Assembly: GCF_000003605.2 (NCBI RefSeq)
Contig: NW_003146783.1
Coordinates: 9,603 to 24,477, forward strand
DNA from: Saccoglossus kowalevskii
Lineage: Eukaryota > Hemichordata > Enteropneusta > Harrimaniidae
Direction of reading: 5' to 3'
DNA length: 14,875 nucleotides
The translations under genes were made by a program, and so were the position numbers. This document shows, piece after piece, positions 1 through 14,089 of this stretch. Position 1 is the stretch's first letter; the number at the start of each line of letters is the position of its first letter. Under the pieces are notes generated by a model. It saw only the letters and a program-made list of their open reading frames with translations. It searched no databases and was not told the DNA's origin.

Positions 1-283
1 CATACAGAATGGCAAGACGAAAAATACAAATGAAGACATAGTGAAAACATAATAAAATAAAATGTATGTATTAGTCCCTGGACATAGAACGCTGTCAATT
101 TCGATAGTAATATTTAGTGGACCTTGCTAATGCTGGGTTGCTCTGGTGTCAACATGTTTTGGTCAAATTCACAATTTTACAATATAAAAATAGAAATAAA
201 GCTGCATGGGGCATATATTAATTGATCGATAAGGCAACAGAGGGTCATGGCCATGCTTTTTGAAAAGTGTCACGTTTTTTTGT

Positions 284-312
284 ATTTATTTATTTATTTA
301 TTTATTTATTTT
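284..312. repeat. (TTTA)n microsatellite
   Basis: About seven copies of ATTT form a pure tetranucleotide run. The flank at 1-283 shows no coding signal; it holds only a 10-bp palindrome CATGGCCATG at 246-255. Confidence 0.9.
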
Positions 313-487
313 TTGCGTATTTAACACATTATTCATTTTATTTTGAATTGCATTTTTCGACATAAAACTCAATTTTTATATTTGCAATTTCACTTTACTC
401 TGAAACTGATTTACATTTGAAAACTTACTATATATTTTAAAATAGATTTACATTCAATTTTAAAAATGAATTTACCAAAACAAATTA

Positions 488-569
488 ACCTTTAACCCTT
501 GACCCTAACTGCTCTGACAATCAATGACAAGTTGTCACTTCAATACAGTTAAAATGAAGGGTTAAAGGT
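488..569. repeat. 82-bp foldback with nested arms
   Basis: ACCTTTAACCCTT at 488-500 is exactly matched in inverse orientation at 557-569. A concentric inner pair, TAACTG (506-511) and CAGTTA (546-551), follows after a 5-nt bulge. The loop contains its own palindrome, TGACAA-G-TTGTCA (525-537). The arms sit in very A/T-rich flanks (313-487 and 570-796) that hold nothing else identifiable. It may be the core of a decayed MITE. Confidence 0.6.
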
Positions 570-796
570 CAAGGAGCAAAGGACGAACAAATTAGAACCA
601 TTTTAAAAATCAAAGTAAAAAATTTATTTTCGAAACTAAAGTGAAAATGCAATTTTAAATTCATCAAGTGAAATTACAAATGTAAATTAATTTTCAAAAA
701 TAAAAGTAAAATTTCTGATAACATAATTCAACACAGGTTGGTGTGTTAAGCAGTTTCAATCTCCTTGTCAAAATCTAATGTATTGTATGGTGTGAA

Positions 797-812
797 TTTT
801 ATTTTATTTTAT
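797..812. repeat. Short (TTTTA)n tract inverted relative to the main AAAAT array
   Basis: Three units of TTTTA lie 26 bp before the long AAAAT array. On one strand the two tracts are complementary, so they could pair as a foldback around the spacer 813-838. Confidence 0.7.
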
Positions 813-838
813 ATATACCGTCTTCAAGTTGTGGGCTT

Positions 839-1038
839 TAAAATAAAATAAAATAAAATAAAATAAAATAAAATAAAATAAAATAAAATAAAATAAAATA
901 AAATAAAATAAATTAAAATAAAATAAAATAAAATTTTATAAATAAAATAAAATAAAATAAAATAAAATAAAATAAAATAAAATAAAATAAAATAAAATAA
1001 AATAAAATAAAATAAAATAAAATAAAATAAAATAAAAT
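839..1038. repeat. (AAAAT)n pentanucleotide array, about 200 bp
   Basis: About 40 tandem AAAAT units with two interruptions, near 911-920 (AATTAAAATA) and 931-945 (AAATTTTATAAAT). Such arrays often grow from the A-rich tail of a retroposon, but no SINE body is recognised beside it. The following 1039-1200 is ordinary AT-rich DNA. Confidence 0.95.
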
Positions 1039-1208
1039 GTATGATAAAAATAAATAATTAAAAACATGTTAAAAAGCCTGAACTACTGGAATCTTATTTT
1101 AAAGGCCCATGTATACTATAAATATGTTTCTACACAACATAGATTATTTCTTTACAAGTCTCGTCTTTACAAGTAGTAAACGGCTCCAGCCAAGCTCTGG
1201 CTAGCCCT

Positions 1209-1276
1209 GTGTACAGTGCTGGGGGACATCTACATGTATCAACCAACGCGTCCCTGTACACACAGCACAGCACTGT
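1209..1276. repeat. Inverted-repeat cluster (GTGTACAG / ACAGTGCTG arms)
   Basis: GTGTACAG at 1209-1216 is matched by CTGTACAC at 1254-1261, and the overlapping ACAGTGCTG at 1213-1221 by CAGCACTGT at 1268-1276. Only one pairing can form at a time, so these are alternative stems. They sit directly before a strong hairpin at 1285-1327. A 71-codon reading frame over this segment starts at GTG and is judged non-coding. Confidence 0.6.
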
Positions 1277-1284
1277 CGCAAGGC

Positions 1285-1327
1285 CACAGTCCCTCAACAC
1301 AGTTCCTCAAGGTGTTGAGGGACTGTG
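1285..1327. repeat. Perfect 16-bp inverted repeat with 11-nt loop
   Basis: CACAGTCCCTCAACAC at 1285-1300 is the exact reverse complement of 1312-1327; the loop is 1301-1311. The stem is too short for a typical animal pre-miRNA and pairing does not continue outward. It contains both orientations of AGGGACTGTG, a motif found elsewhere in the window. The following 1328-1510 holds no other feature. Confidence 0.85.
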
Positions 1328-1510
1328 CATCAACATACTGGTCGATTATGTCGTTCCACAGTGGGTGTATGTGACTACGATTATCACAACAGTGATTATA
1401 TGCTATATTTATGGCAATAAATAGTGTATGAGTTGAGATTTTGAAGAATAACAGTAAAAACTGACAAACCAGTTAAAAGACGTGCTGCTAAGCTTGAATA
1501 ATTAACTGAT

Positions 1511-1520
1511 GTCACGTGAC
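1511..1520. promoter_or_regulatory. Palindromic E-box GTCACGTGAC
   Basis: This is a perfect 10-bp palindrome equal to the CLEAR-type E-box bound by bHLH-Zip factors (TFEB/MITF and USF class) in animals. It lies 113 bp upstream of a TATA-like sequence at 1633. Function is inferred from motif and spacing only. Confidence 0.4.
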
Positions 1521-1632
1521 GTTGAATCGCTAAAGCAGGGCGCGTCATGTAATCTTCACAAACATTTACACTGAGTTCCTAATGCGTTTCTCATTATCAC
1601 ATAGCGAATTCAACGAAGATCGTAGTCGCAAA

Positions 1633-1641
1633 TATAAAAAG
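1633..1641 (+). promoter_or_regulatory. TATA-box-like TATAAAAAG
   Basis: A strong match to the TATA consensus in plus orientation, with a palindromic E-box upstream. A start near 1663 would be expected. No coding exon with a start codon and donor could be attached downstream, so it may be fortuitous in AT-rich DNA. Confidence 0.3.
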
Positions 1642-1692
1642 TCGCTACATTTAGTACCAGCCAGAAATACCTCTAGTTCTTTTTAATGAAAC

Positions 1693-1720
1693 CATGGAAC
1701 TATAAAATTATAGTTCCATG
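1693..1720. repeat. 28-bp palindrome flanked by 7-bp direct repeats
   Basis: CATGGAACTATAA at 1693-1705 is exactly complemented at 1708-1720 across a 2-nt centre. ATGAAAC occurs immediately on both sides (1686-1692 and 1721-1727). The geometry equals a tiny insertion with a target-site duplication, or the footprint left by excision of a larger inverted-repeat transposon. Confidence 0.8.
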
Positions 1721-1921
1721 ATGAAACTAATACTGAGTTTAGTAGTGTTTACTATTATGCTCAGAGTGTGTGTACGTAGTGATCTAACCCCGCATCGTTG
1801 TTGAATTATTCAAAGTGGTGATTCCTTCCGATTCCTATATGTAACTACAGTCCGTAACCATTGAGCACAGTCCCTCTATCTCCCGATCTGAATGGATAAA
1901 CAATGCGCGGATGACACTTCC

Positions 1922-1977
1922 CGTGTTTCAGTAACACTAATACTAGTAGTTATTTTACGGATATTGACTGAAACACG
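1922..1977. repeat. 11-bp inverted repeat with 34-nt loop
   Basis: CGTGTTTCAGT at 1922-1932 is exactly matched in inverse at 1967-1977. The loop contains the palindrome ACTAGT. Confidence 0.7.
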
Positions 1978-2178
1978 TAGAGGACAGAAATGAGAGTATT
2001 TCAACACTTGCCGAAATATTCACACCTTGCATAGCTAGCGCACGTAATCCTCATTGTACGTGAGATATTATGAGTACAATTTGCCGCCCTGTGTTAGAGA
2101 AAGTCGGAAAATGCTGTTAGCATGGAGGTAAAAAGTAACATAGAAATACGGGCTTATTGTTTACTGTAGCGAGCATGC

Positions 2179-2208
2179 GTGCATATCGATGCTCTATCGA
2201 TGATGCAC
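2179..2208. repeat. Inverted repeat built on two ATCGAT sites
   Basis: GTGCATATCGAT (2179-2190) pairs with ATCGATGATGCAC (2196-2208) with one bulged base and a 5-nt loop. The stretch 2209-4025 that follows has no supportable gene: it holds T-rich DNA near 2330-2400, an E-box palindrome ATCACGTGAT at 2773-2782, a GTT run at 3171-3190 and poly-T near 3372-3386. Confidence 0.65.
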
Positions 2209-3170
2209 AATTTACCCAATCAGGTATGAAAAACCAGAGATGAATTATACATATAACAGCTCCACCAAACTAAGTTGTATCAGTGCCTTATAGTAGCTTT
2301 TATTCGTCCTTTAAGTAATACATTTTTGTTTATACGTAGTTTTTAGTTTAATCTTTTTAGTTTAATTTTTATTTGTTCTTATTTTTTTGTTTTTTTGTTT
2401 ATGCAACCATAAAACAAGTTCTGTAGTATGTTTTTCTGACTGGATCTCTATACACATTAGCACTCCTGGGTATTATTGTTATTGGCTTGTAAATAAACTA
2501 CGAGGTTTTCTGCAAACATCGGCTAAGTATGGAAGGTTCTAACGGAGTGATTAACAACACTCATTAGCATAACCACGCATCCAATAAACAAACGCCCATG
2601 GCGACTGAATTGGGCCTCCAGATTGAAACAGTTTCCACACTTCCAAGTCATGTGTAAACATTTTCGGTATGTTTTTGCATAAATCTTAAAAGACAGTATA
2701 TGTTTTTTTATAATATGATAGCTTTCATTTTACTCATCGACAAAAACAAGAATGGAGAAAGATTGTGTTTTGATCACGTGATAAATTTATAGACACGTTG
2801 CCAAATGAATCTAGACACTAGACATAGGCACACTATACCATATGTGTGAAAGGCAAGCTGTTTACATGGCCGGATATAGTTTTTGTTGCTGTCCTCCACA
2901 GTGACGTCATTGTCACAGCGTGAGAACGTGTCCTACTTGTGATCAGAAGCTGGGAATGTTGTTTCGGTTTCCCCCATGCTGGTTTCTGGGTTTGTTTCGC
3001 ACGATAGAATGCTGATATATCGATCATTGTGAACTATGGCGTTTTACTTGCGTGAAATCTGGCATTTTTAAATTTTCTCGATCTTGCCTCCATTATTTAC
3101 AACTTATTGAGGGGAACCTCCACCAATGTTGGATGGTATACGGATCAACAATGGCCTTTTAATACCTGCG

Positions 3171-3190
3171 TTTGTTGTTGTTGTTGTTGT
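3171..3190. repeat. (GTT)n microsatellite
   Basis: About six tandem GTT units in otherwise featureless AT-rich DNA. Confidence 0.8.
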
Positions 3191-4030
3191 TTTTAGTTGT
3201 AGGGCCCGGTTTTGTCTTATTGTCATGTAAATATATATTATATCAGACTTGCATACAGTTATAATTATTATGTAAGCATTTCATTTTTGTATTATAATCG
3301 CGATTCCCCACACTAGTACACTGGAATTCAAAGCACTTTTTTATAATCAAGATGGTACTTTCTATGAATCTGTTTTTTTTTTTTTTGTCAATATCATTTT
3401 CATTTTTTGTTTGGAAATGTAAAAGCTTAAACATGCATTGTTCATAGCTAGGGTAATCATAAACATGAAAAGCACGAAACCCCACTGATTGACATTCACA
3501 TCCACAATTTGGGTTTATTTGACTGTGGATAAACGATTACTGAATTGGAATACAATTTGGAATGAACTATGTAACAACTTTTAATTAGTTTGTTCGTAAA
3601 CAAATTGAGCAAAAATGTTGAAGAAAAAGTCTAAAACTCTGCTTCTGTGTGGAATTGAGCTGTATGTATCACGACAACAAAACAGTTTGGTGATATTTGG
3701 TCGTAGAATGACAAGTTTACCACAAGATGGCCATGGATAGTTTGAGCAATATCAAATAAATCTACAAACAGTGAATATTCATGAAAACTTGGTGGAGTGA
3801 AAAACTTGATTAGAGCATCCTAACTTACATTTCATTATAATTATTATTATTTTTTCTTTTGCGTTCATTTTTTTCTTGAAGTTAGAATATTATTTGACTA
3901 TATTCAATAACAATACACCAACAATCAAATTTATTTGTTTCCGCCATTACTGCATAACTTTCTCAGTGTACATGCATGTTGCAAGACGTCTGGGAACTTT
4001 AGGTCATTCTCACGTTTTAACGTTCCGTAT

Positions 4031-4176
4031 CATGAGCGGATTTAGAGGGGGCCGAGGGGGGTCGCGGCCCCCCTATTTTTAACAACCAACAGGGCTTCGC
4101 GCCGTCGGCGCTCGCGAACTTGGCCTTCGGCCAACTTATCGGCCCTCCCTATTCCAGAATCCTAGATCCGCCCCTG
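4031..4176. mobile_element. GC-rich non-autonomous DNA transposon (MITE), 146 bp
   Basis: The ends are imperfect inverted repeats: CATGAGCGGATTTAGA at the left and CTAGATCCGCCCCTG at the right, whose complement is CAGGGGCGGATCTAG. CGTAT directly abuts both ends (4026-4030 and 4177-4181), a likely 5-bp target duplication. Inside are a G-run and C-run pair (4046-4074) and a hairpin TTGGCC-TTC-GGCCAA (4120-4134). GC content is far above the flanks, and there is no coding capacity. CAGGGGCGGATC-type ends recall hAT-like elements of marine invertebrates, but hAT duplications are normally 8 bp, so the superfamily is unsettled. Confidence 0.75.
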
Positions 4177-4360
4177 CGTATATTGGTCACTATAAATAGT
4201 ATAAACAAGAAATTAAATTCTGCGTTAAATTCGGATTTGTGTGGAAAATGGCACAATTAGGAGTGTTCTCAAATGACCAAAGTTCCTCAAAAACGCAAGG
4301 TATTCGATGTAGGATCACCCCACCCTCACGTACACGAAAGTAGAATGATGGACTGAAAAC

Positions 4361-4381
4361 GCAAAAAAAAATTTTTTTTGC
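4361..4381. repeat. A/T palindrome GCA(9)T(8)GC
   Basis: Nine A followed by eight T between GC ends form a 21-bp near-perfect palindrome. The surrounding 4182-4544 shows no gene; it is the downstream flank of the LDLa-like gene. Confidence 0.7.
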
Positions 4382-4544
4382 AACTACGACAATTAAAAAT
4401 TGTTGATGTTTGCCTCCTGGACGAAATTACCCCCTCCAAACGAAATACCTTTCAAATTTTGTCAAACTTAAATAATTTGAAAACGCACTTATAGTAGTTT
4501 AATATTTCCACGAACTTTATGGCATAATTATTATTTGTAAATTA

Positions 4545-4550
4545 TTTATT
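4545..4550 (-). terminator. Canonical polyadenylation signal AATAAA of the LDLa-like gene
   Basis: AATAAA on the minus strand lies 27 nt past the TGA of exon 6. Cleavage would be expected about 15-25 nt further, near 4520-4530, giving a very short 3' UTR. It is the first AATAAA after the stop. Confidence 0.6.
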
Positions 4551-4577
4551 GCACATAGTGTCATTTTCATATATTTT

Positions 4578-10016
<5,439 letters not shown>

Positions 10017-10020
<4 letters not shown>

Positions 10021-10085
10021 CTTTGGGAGCAAAATGATGCAGTCAAATTTTGGGGATATCGACCAAATAAATAGCAACAACTCAT
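10017..10085 (-). other. Upstream ORF 2 overlapping the main start codon (22 codons)
   Basis: ATG at 10085-10083 opens 22 codons that end in TGA at 10019-10017, overlapping the main ATG (10020-10018) as ATGA. The start context is weak (C at -3). Ribosomes that translate it would terminate exactly at the main start codon. This arrangement is compatible with termination-coupled reinitiation or with repression of the main frame. Confidence 0.4.
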
Positions 10086-10111
10086 CGGTTTGCAAAGTAG
10101 TGGGATTGCAT
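10082..10111 (-). other. Upstream ORF 1 in the 5' leader (9 codons)
   Basis: ATG at 10111-10109 is followed by eight sense codons and TGA at 10084-10082. The start context is weak (T at -3), so leaky scanning past it is likely. Its stop overlaps the start of a second upstream ORF as ATGA. It is in the leader only if transcription starts above 10111, as the TATA and initiator positions suggest. Confidence 0.4.
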
Positions 10112-10181
10112 AGAGAAGCGCCTACGTCGTACTCCACACCGAGTGTTTGAAGTGAAAGAACTCGTGAGGCACACCGATCAC

Positions 10182-10187
10182 ATTATA
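10182..10187 (-). promoter_or_regulatory. TATA-like element upstream of the LDLa-like gene
   Basis: The minus strand reads CATATAATGTG here. A TCACTTC sequence, which fits the initiator consensus YYANWYY, lies 34 bp downstream with its A at 10153. This gives a plausible transcription start and a 5' leader of about 133 nt before the ATG at 10020. The TATA match is imperfect and the start is inferred from spacing only. Confidence 0.4.
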
Positions 10188-10719
10188 TGGGCGATTCGTC
10201 AAGGTGAGAGGTCATGTGGCCGATTGTATGATGTTTGGTGAACCCATCTTCCTTCTAACACGGACCTGTGGGATTAAACCAAATACTATCTAACAATCAG
10301 TTTACTCAACGTGCACTTTGGAGATGAGAGTAATATGGTGTAAGTGTTCGATAGGATGGCTAAGTGTGTGTCCATCAATATTGATCTATTAGGATAGAAG
10401 TGACAGTCTTTTGTCTACCAATGTTAGATCATAACGTTTACAAATGCCGAGTTTACATTGTAAGAAATAGATTTCAATAGAGCTGCGACACAGTCAACAA
10501 AACGTTCTAACACGTGCCATGTAGACTGAGTGGCGCACTATGAGATTGGTTATCTCCGCGCTCTACGTGACATTTCTTAGGAATGTTTCACGGACACATA
10601 ATCAATAAACCAAAAAACAATGAAATAGCAGCTGTAGTTTTGCAATGAACGTTTCCGTTACACCATGGCCCGTGATAGAAGGACTGTGCTTTTTAGCTCC
10701 ATGGTTACACCACGATTTA

Positions 10720-10733
10720 GTAACCATGGTTAC
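10720..10733. promoter_or_regulatory. X-box-like palindrome GTAACCATGGTTAC
   Basis: This is a perfect 14-bp palindrome that differs by one base from the RFX X-box consensus GTHNYYATRRNAAC. A direct copy of CCATGGTTACAC lies at 10699-10710 beside the one at 10724-10735, and GTTACACCATGG occurs near 10657. It sits about 570 bp upstream of the inferred start of the LDLa-like gene. The rest of 10190-11340 shows no supportable gene; there is a hairpin AGTGTC-GTTG-GACACT at 10853-10868 and an A/G-rich tract near 11200-11240. Confidence 0.3.
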
Positions 10734-11378
10734 ACATACAGTCGCTATTAATATATACAAATACATAACGCCGTCATTAGGTCTTTGTTTTTATGTATTC
10801 GTCTGGATTTCATACTTAGAAGCGACTATTAGTGTAACCAGAGTCCCTCAAGAGTGTCGTTGGACACTTACAATTCATAAAAACAGCGTCGTATAGAGCA
10901 ACGGCAACATTTCCATGCAATATGTCTATAAGTTCATTAAACAAAACCTTCAACTAAAATCTAATTTTCCACTGAATTTAACCTCACGAATACATTGGTA
11001 GGTGTACAGTGTAAATCCCCGGATCCCACGATCATCATTTTCTGTAATTGCATCTACGGGCTCTAGGTTCCTAAATTCGTTTGTAATAATAAAAATCTTT
11101 ATTGAAACCGTATCCCAGAGTGGGATCTTAGTTGAAAATACAATAAAGTAACACAAAAAGATAGCAAAAAAAACACACACAAGACAATCAAAGACATTTG
11201 AATAAAGAAAAGAAGAAAAAAAGGAAAGAAAAAAAAAATTGTATTTGATGGCCAATCAACTTCAGAACAATAATGTACATAAACGATTGAAATTGAGTGT
11301 AAAATCTAACATTCGCTGACCACATTTCTACCGTTGTAGTTTTACTTCCAGCCTAACGTATCCCTCACGGTGATGCTC

Positions 11379-11860
11379 GGGGGTGGGGGGGGGGGGTCGC
11401 GGCAATACATTAAACTTGACTAATGGGGACGTGCCTCTCTAATTGGTCTAGTTTTTTTATTTTAAATATAAGTATCGGTCTTATTTCTGGTCAAGATAGG
11501 TATAAATATCGGTAATATTTTTCCGATTTGGTACTATACTTTTGGGTCCGTATATGAGCGAATATTCCACCTCAGATCCATATATACATCAACCTGGAAA
11601 TTAAACAAGGCAATCAACATTTAAACGGAGATTTAACACGGAATAGAAGAGGGCGCACATTCCTCAGTGAAACCTGTTGGCTTACAGGCGCTTCTATTGG
11701 AGATGCTCTTCTAATAGAGCAAATACGGTAACTGATTTATTTGGAATAAACAGTGATGACAGAAATGGTACTTTGGTATAAATATGGGTATAGATTTTGC
11801 CACTATCCAGGTATAAAAATGGTCACACTATTAAGCACTCAGGGGCACCTCCCTACCCAG
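11379..11860. mobile_element. Probable insertion of about 482 bp bounded by 10-bp direct repeats
   Basis: GGTGATGCTC occurs at 11369-11378 and again at 11861-11870. The enclosed segment begins with a G-rich run (G5-T-G12, 11379-11396) and ends in a C-rich stretch (CACCTCCCTACCCAG), roughly inverse to each other. Inside are recurring GGTATAAA-type words (near 11500, 11777 and 11811) and a hairpin GCTCT-TCTAAT-AGAGC. There is no coding capacity. The class is unclear: a 9-10 bp duplication would suit a Mutator-like element, and variable lengths would suit a retroposon. Confidence 0.4.
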
Positions 11861-12023
11861 GGTGATGCTCAGCTCTCCAATGAATTTGCACATTCAAGCA
11901 AATGTCAATAGCACAATCTGGACGGTGTAAATAACATCTATAATTTCCATCTATTTAGAGCATAATATAATACATACTAGACACTGTTTGGTAATCATTG
12001 TCCCAAGTCACTATTCAAAGTAG

Positions 12024-12352
12024 CTGGCATGGGGTGTGTATAAACTTCATCAGGGCAGTGCAATGTAATTAGGTGAGAAAACACAATATTTGTAGAAATA
12101 TCATCTTTAATGTCGAAACCACACTTCATAGAAGTGCACTGGCATGGAGTGTGTATAAACTTTATCGTGGCTGTACAATTTCATTAGGTGAAAAAACACA
12201 AGATTTGTAGAAATATCTTTAATGTCTAAACCACACTTCATAGAAGTGCACTGGCATGGAGTGTGTATAAACTTTATCGTGGCTGTACAATTTAATTAGG
12301 TGAAAAAACACAAGATTTGTAGAAATATCATCTTTAATGTCTAAAACACATT
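12024..12352. repeat. Tandem repeat, unit 112-115 bp, about 2.9 copies
   Basis: Copies start with CTGGCATGG at 12024, 12139 and 12251. Copies 2 and 3 differ by only a few substitutions and a 3-bp indel (ATC); copy 1 is more diverged and the third is truncated near 12352. Each has a minus-strand ATTAAA. If the exon at 12858 is real, the array could lie in or just past its 3' UTR. The stretch 12353-12857 is AT-rich with no other feature. Confidence 0.9.
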
Positions 12353-12857
12353 TATAAACAAAAATATTTGAAATCCTGATATTTACAAGGTATGGAGAAA
12401 TAGTACAAGTGAATTCATGCCATATATACAGATTTTGAATTGTAGTATATTACAGTTTTTCTGAATTAAAAGTGAACCAGACGAGAAAGGTTGTCTAAAC
12501 ATTTTGTGCATATATTTTGTATACATGAATAATATGAGGTAAGTCAGTGAGAATAAAATGCAGTGAATATATAACCTTCTCTACTGCTGTCCATACATAT
12601 AATCACAAAGTACCAAGAATATTAAACAACATATTTTTGGTATAAATATACATAAAAAAAACTCATTCTACACAACTTGTATCACAATAAATATGGAAAC
12701 AGATATTATTATGAAATCTGAATATAAAATCTTTACTGTGTTGTTTTCCCTCAGAGAACAAAAAATATTGTGTTTGTATGAATATGTACACAAGAAATAT
12801 CTTTGCAATGGAAATTCAATGCCATGATTGAGTCATTTTCTAAATAAAAAAATGTAA

Positions 12858-12941
12858 TTATGCATCAGCTATTCTGTGAATTTTGTTGATTCTGGCAATG
12901 ATTTCTGCTTCTCTGTCTTTAAGTTTTTTTCCAACTTCAGC
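12858..12941 (-). CDS. Probable 3'-terminal coding exon of an unidentified gene
   Basis: The minus strand reads TTGTTACAG| then 27 codons and TAA at 12860-12858. The peptide starts AEVGKKLKDREAEIIA and ends INKIHRIADA. It is charged, with heptad-like spacing of Ile and Leu, so an amphipathic helix or coiled coil is likely. The acceptor is good and the frame is open from it. Amino-acid usage looks protein-like, unlike the Phe/Tyr/Lys-rich translations of the surrounding AT-rich DNA. I found no convincing partner exon up to 14875; a weak candidate ends at a GAG|GTATGA donor near 13738. No AATAAA occurs on this strand for about 1 kb past the stop, although AGTAAA lies at 12737-12732. The gene is not recognised. 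Confidence 0.45.
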   Translation of the reverse strand, partial: AEVGKKLKDREAEIIARINKIHRIADA

Positions 12942-13099
12942 CTGTAACAACAAATCACAGAAAAAAATTTATTTAAAAAGAATTCCTAAAAGTTCATTCA
13001 CAAAACATATGACCATGGTGTACCATATTGTACATCTTCATCGCATATATATGAACACTACATTTGTATATCATTATATTTATTAGACACAACACTCCG

Positions 13100-13400
13100 T
13101 AGAGAACAGCAGTTATGCAACAAGAACAAAATAAGGGTAACAAAACTAACAGATGCCATTCATGGCACAGTCTGAAAAATAAAATGATGTGCATCAAGGT
13201 CCCATAATGACCAATGTATGTACCAAGTTTGCACAAAATCCATATGTAAACAGCCGAGATCCGGCTCCGGAATGCCAGAAATGCTTTATTTTCATCGTTT
13301 TTCAGCATAAAAATGGCTGCCATTTGGCCATCTTGACGCGCGCACACACACAGAGATCAATCCATAAGTCTGCAAACACTGACTAAAAAGGAACAGGAAC
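13100..13400. repeat. Dispersed-repeat-like segment with AAATGGC-T-GCCATTT palindrome
   Basis: The segment carries a 7-1-7 palindrome at 13311-13325 and phrases such as ACCAAGTTTGCACAAAAT, which resemble high-copy repeats of invertebrate genomes. The open frame across it on the minus strand (12994-13347) is Phe/Leu/Ile-rich without a start or domain and is judged non-coding. No ends could be placed. 13401-14089 shows nothing further beyond a poly-T run near 13859. Confidence 0.3.
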
Positions 13401-14089
13401 AGGTGCATCAGCAATAAAGGTGAGAACCAAAAATTCACCATTTCTCATATGCTACATCCCCTCTTCTAATAAAGATTTGACTACAACACAGAAAATGTTT
13501 TTTTATAATTAAATGACAGAAAGAATAATAATCATGCTGCATACCAAATAATTAAAGACTCAAATCAATGCATCTGGAAAACTGTGTCAGGTTAAATTGA
13601 CATAAAGAGAATGACAATTGCAAAGTCATTCAAAGGTTGCAAACAAATCTGCAAACAATTGGCTGTAAAGTGCAAATGATAGCATTACTGTGTGAGGTTA
13701 ACTACCCTTGAACACCTAATAAATCAGGTCATCATACCTCATAAAATATCTGTATGAGGAATATTAACATTTCTGTATTTGCTTTATTAGAAGTGCATTT
13801 TCAACAGAAGCACACACAAACCAAAAATTTGCATTGTACACTGGAATATTGAAATGACTTTTTTTTTTTTTACGTAAGTGCAGGTACTACTGGATACACC
13901 AAATGTGGTATTCTTTGCAGAATAAAATTTAAGTTGCCTGTCCAACGAATTGGTTAGCAAGATAAATTTAGACATTATTTGAAACACAATTTATCTTCTT
14001 CTATCGTACTGAATTCCAAAAGTGACGAAGTTCTCTTACATGCTCACATGACCTACTTAATGAAGGCCACTGTAATGAGAACAGCATTG

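Noticed and set aside
1285-1327. Hairpin as a microRNA precursor
   Set aside because: The 16-bp stem does not extend into the flanks, so it is shorter than the duplex that Drosha/Dicer processing normally needs.
3243-3485. Minus-strand 80-codon frame
   Set aside because: It opens at GTG and runs through a poly-T tract read as Lys; no splice or domain support.
10645-10896. Plus-strand 83-codon frame beginning with ATG
   Set aside because: No domain, signal or splice evidence; the frame overlaps palindromic and repeated CCATGG words.
12994-13347. Minus-strand 117-codon frame considered as an upstream exon of the terminal exon at 12941
   Set aside because: Composition is Ile/Leu/Phe/Cys-rich noise over repeat-like DNA, with no donor in a matching phase at its end.
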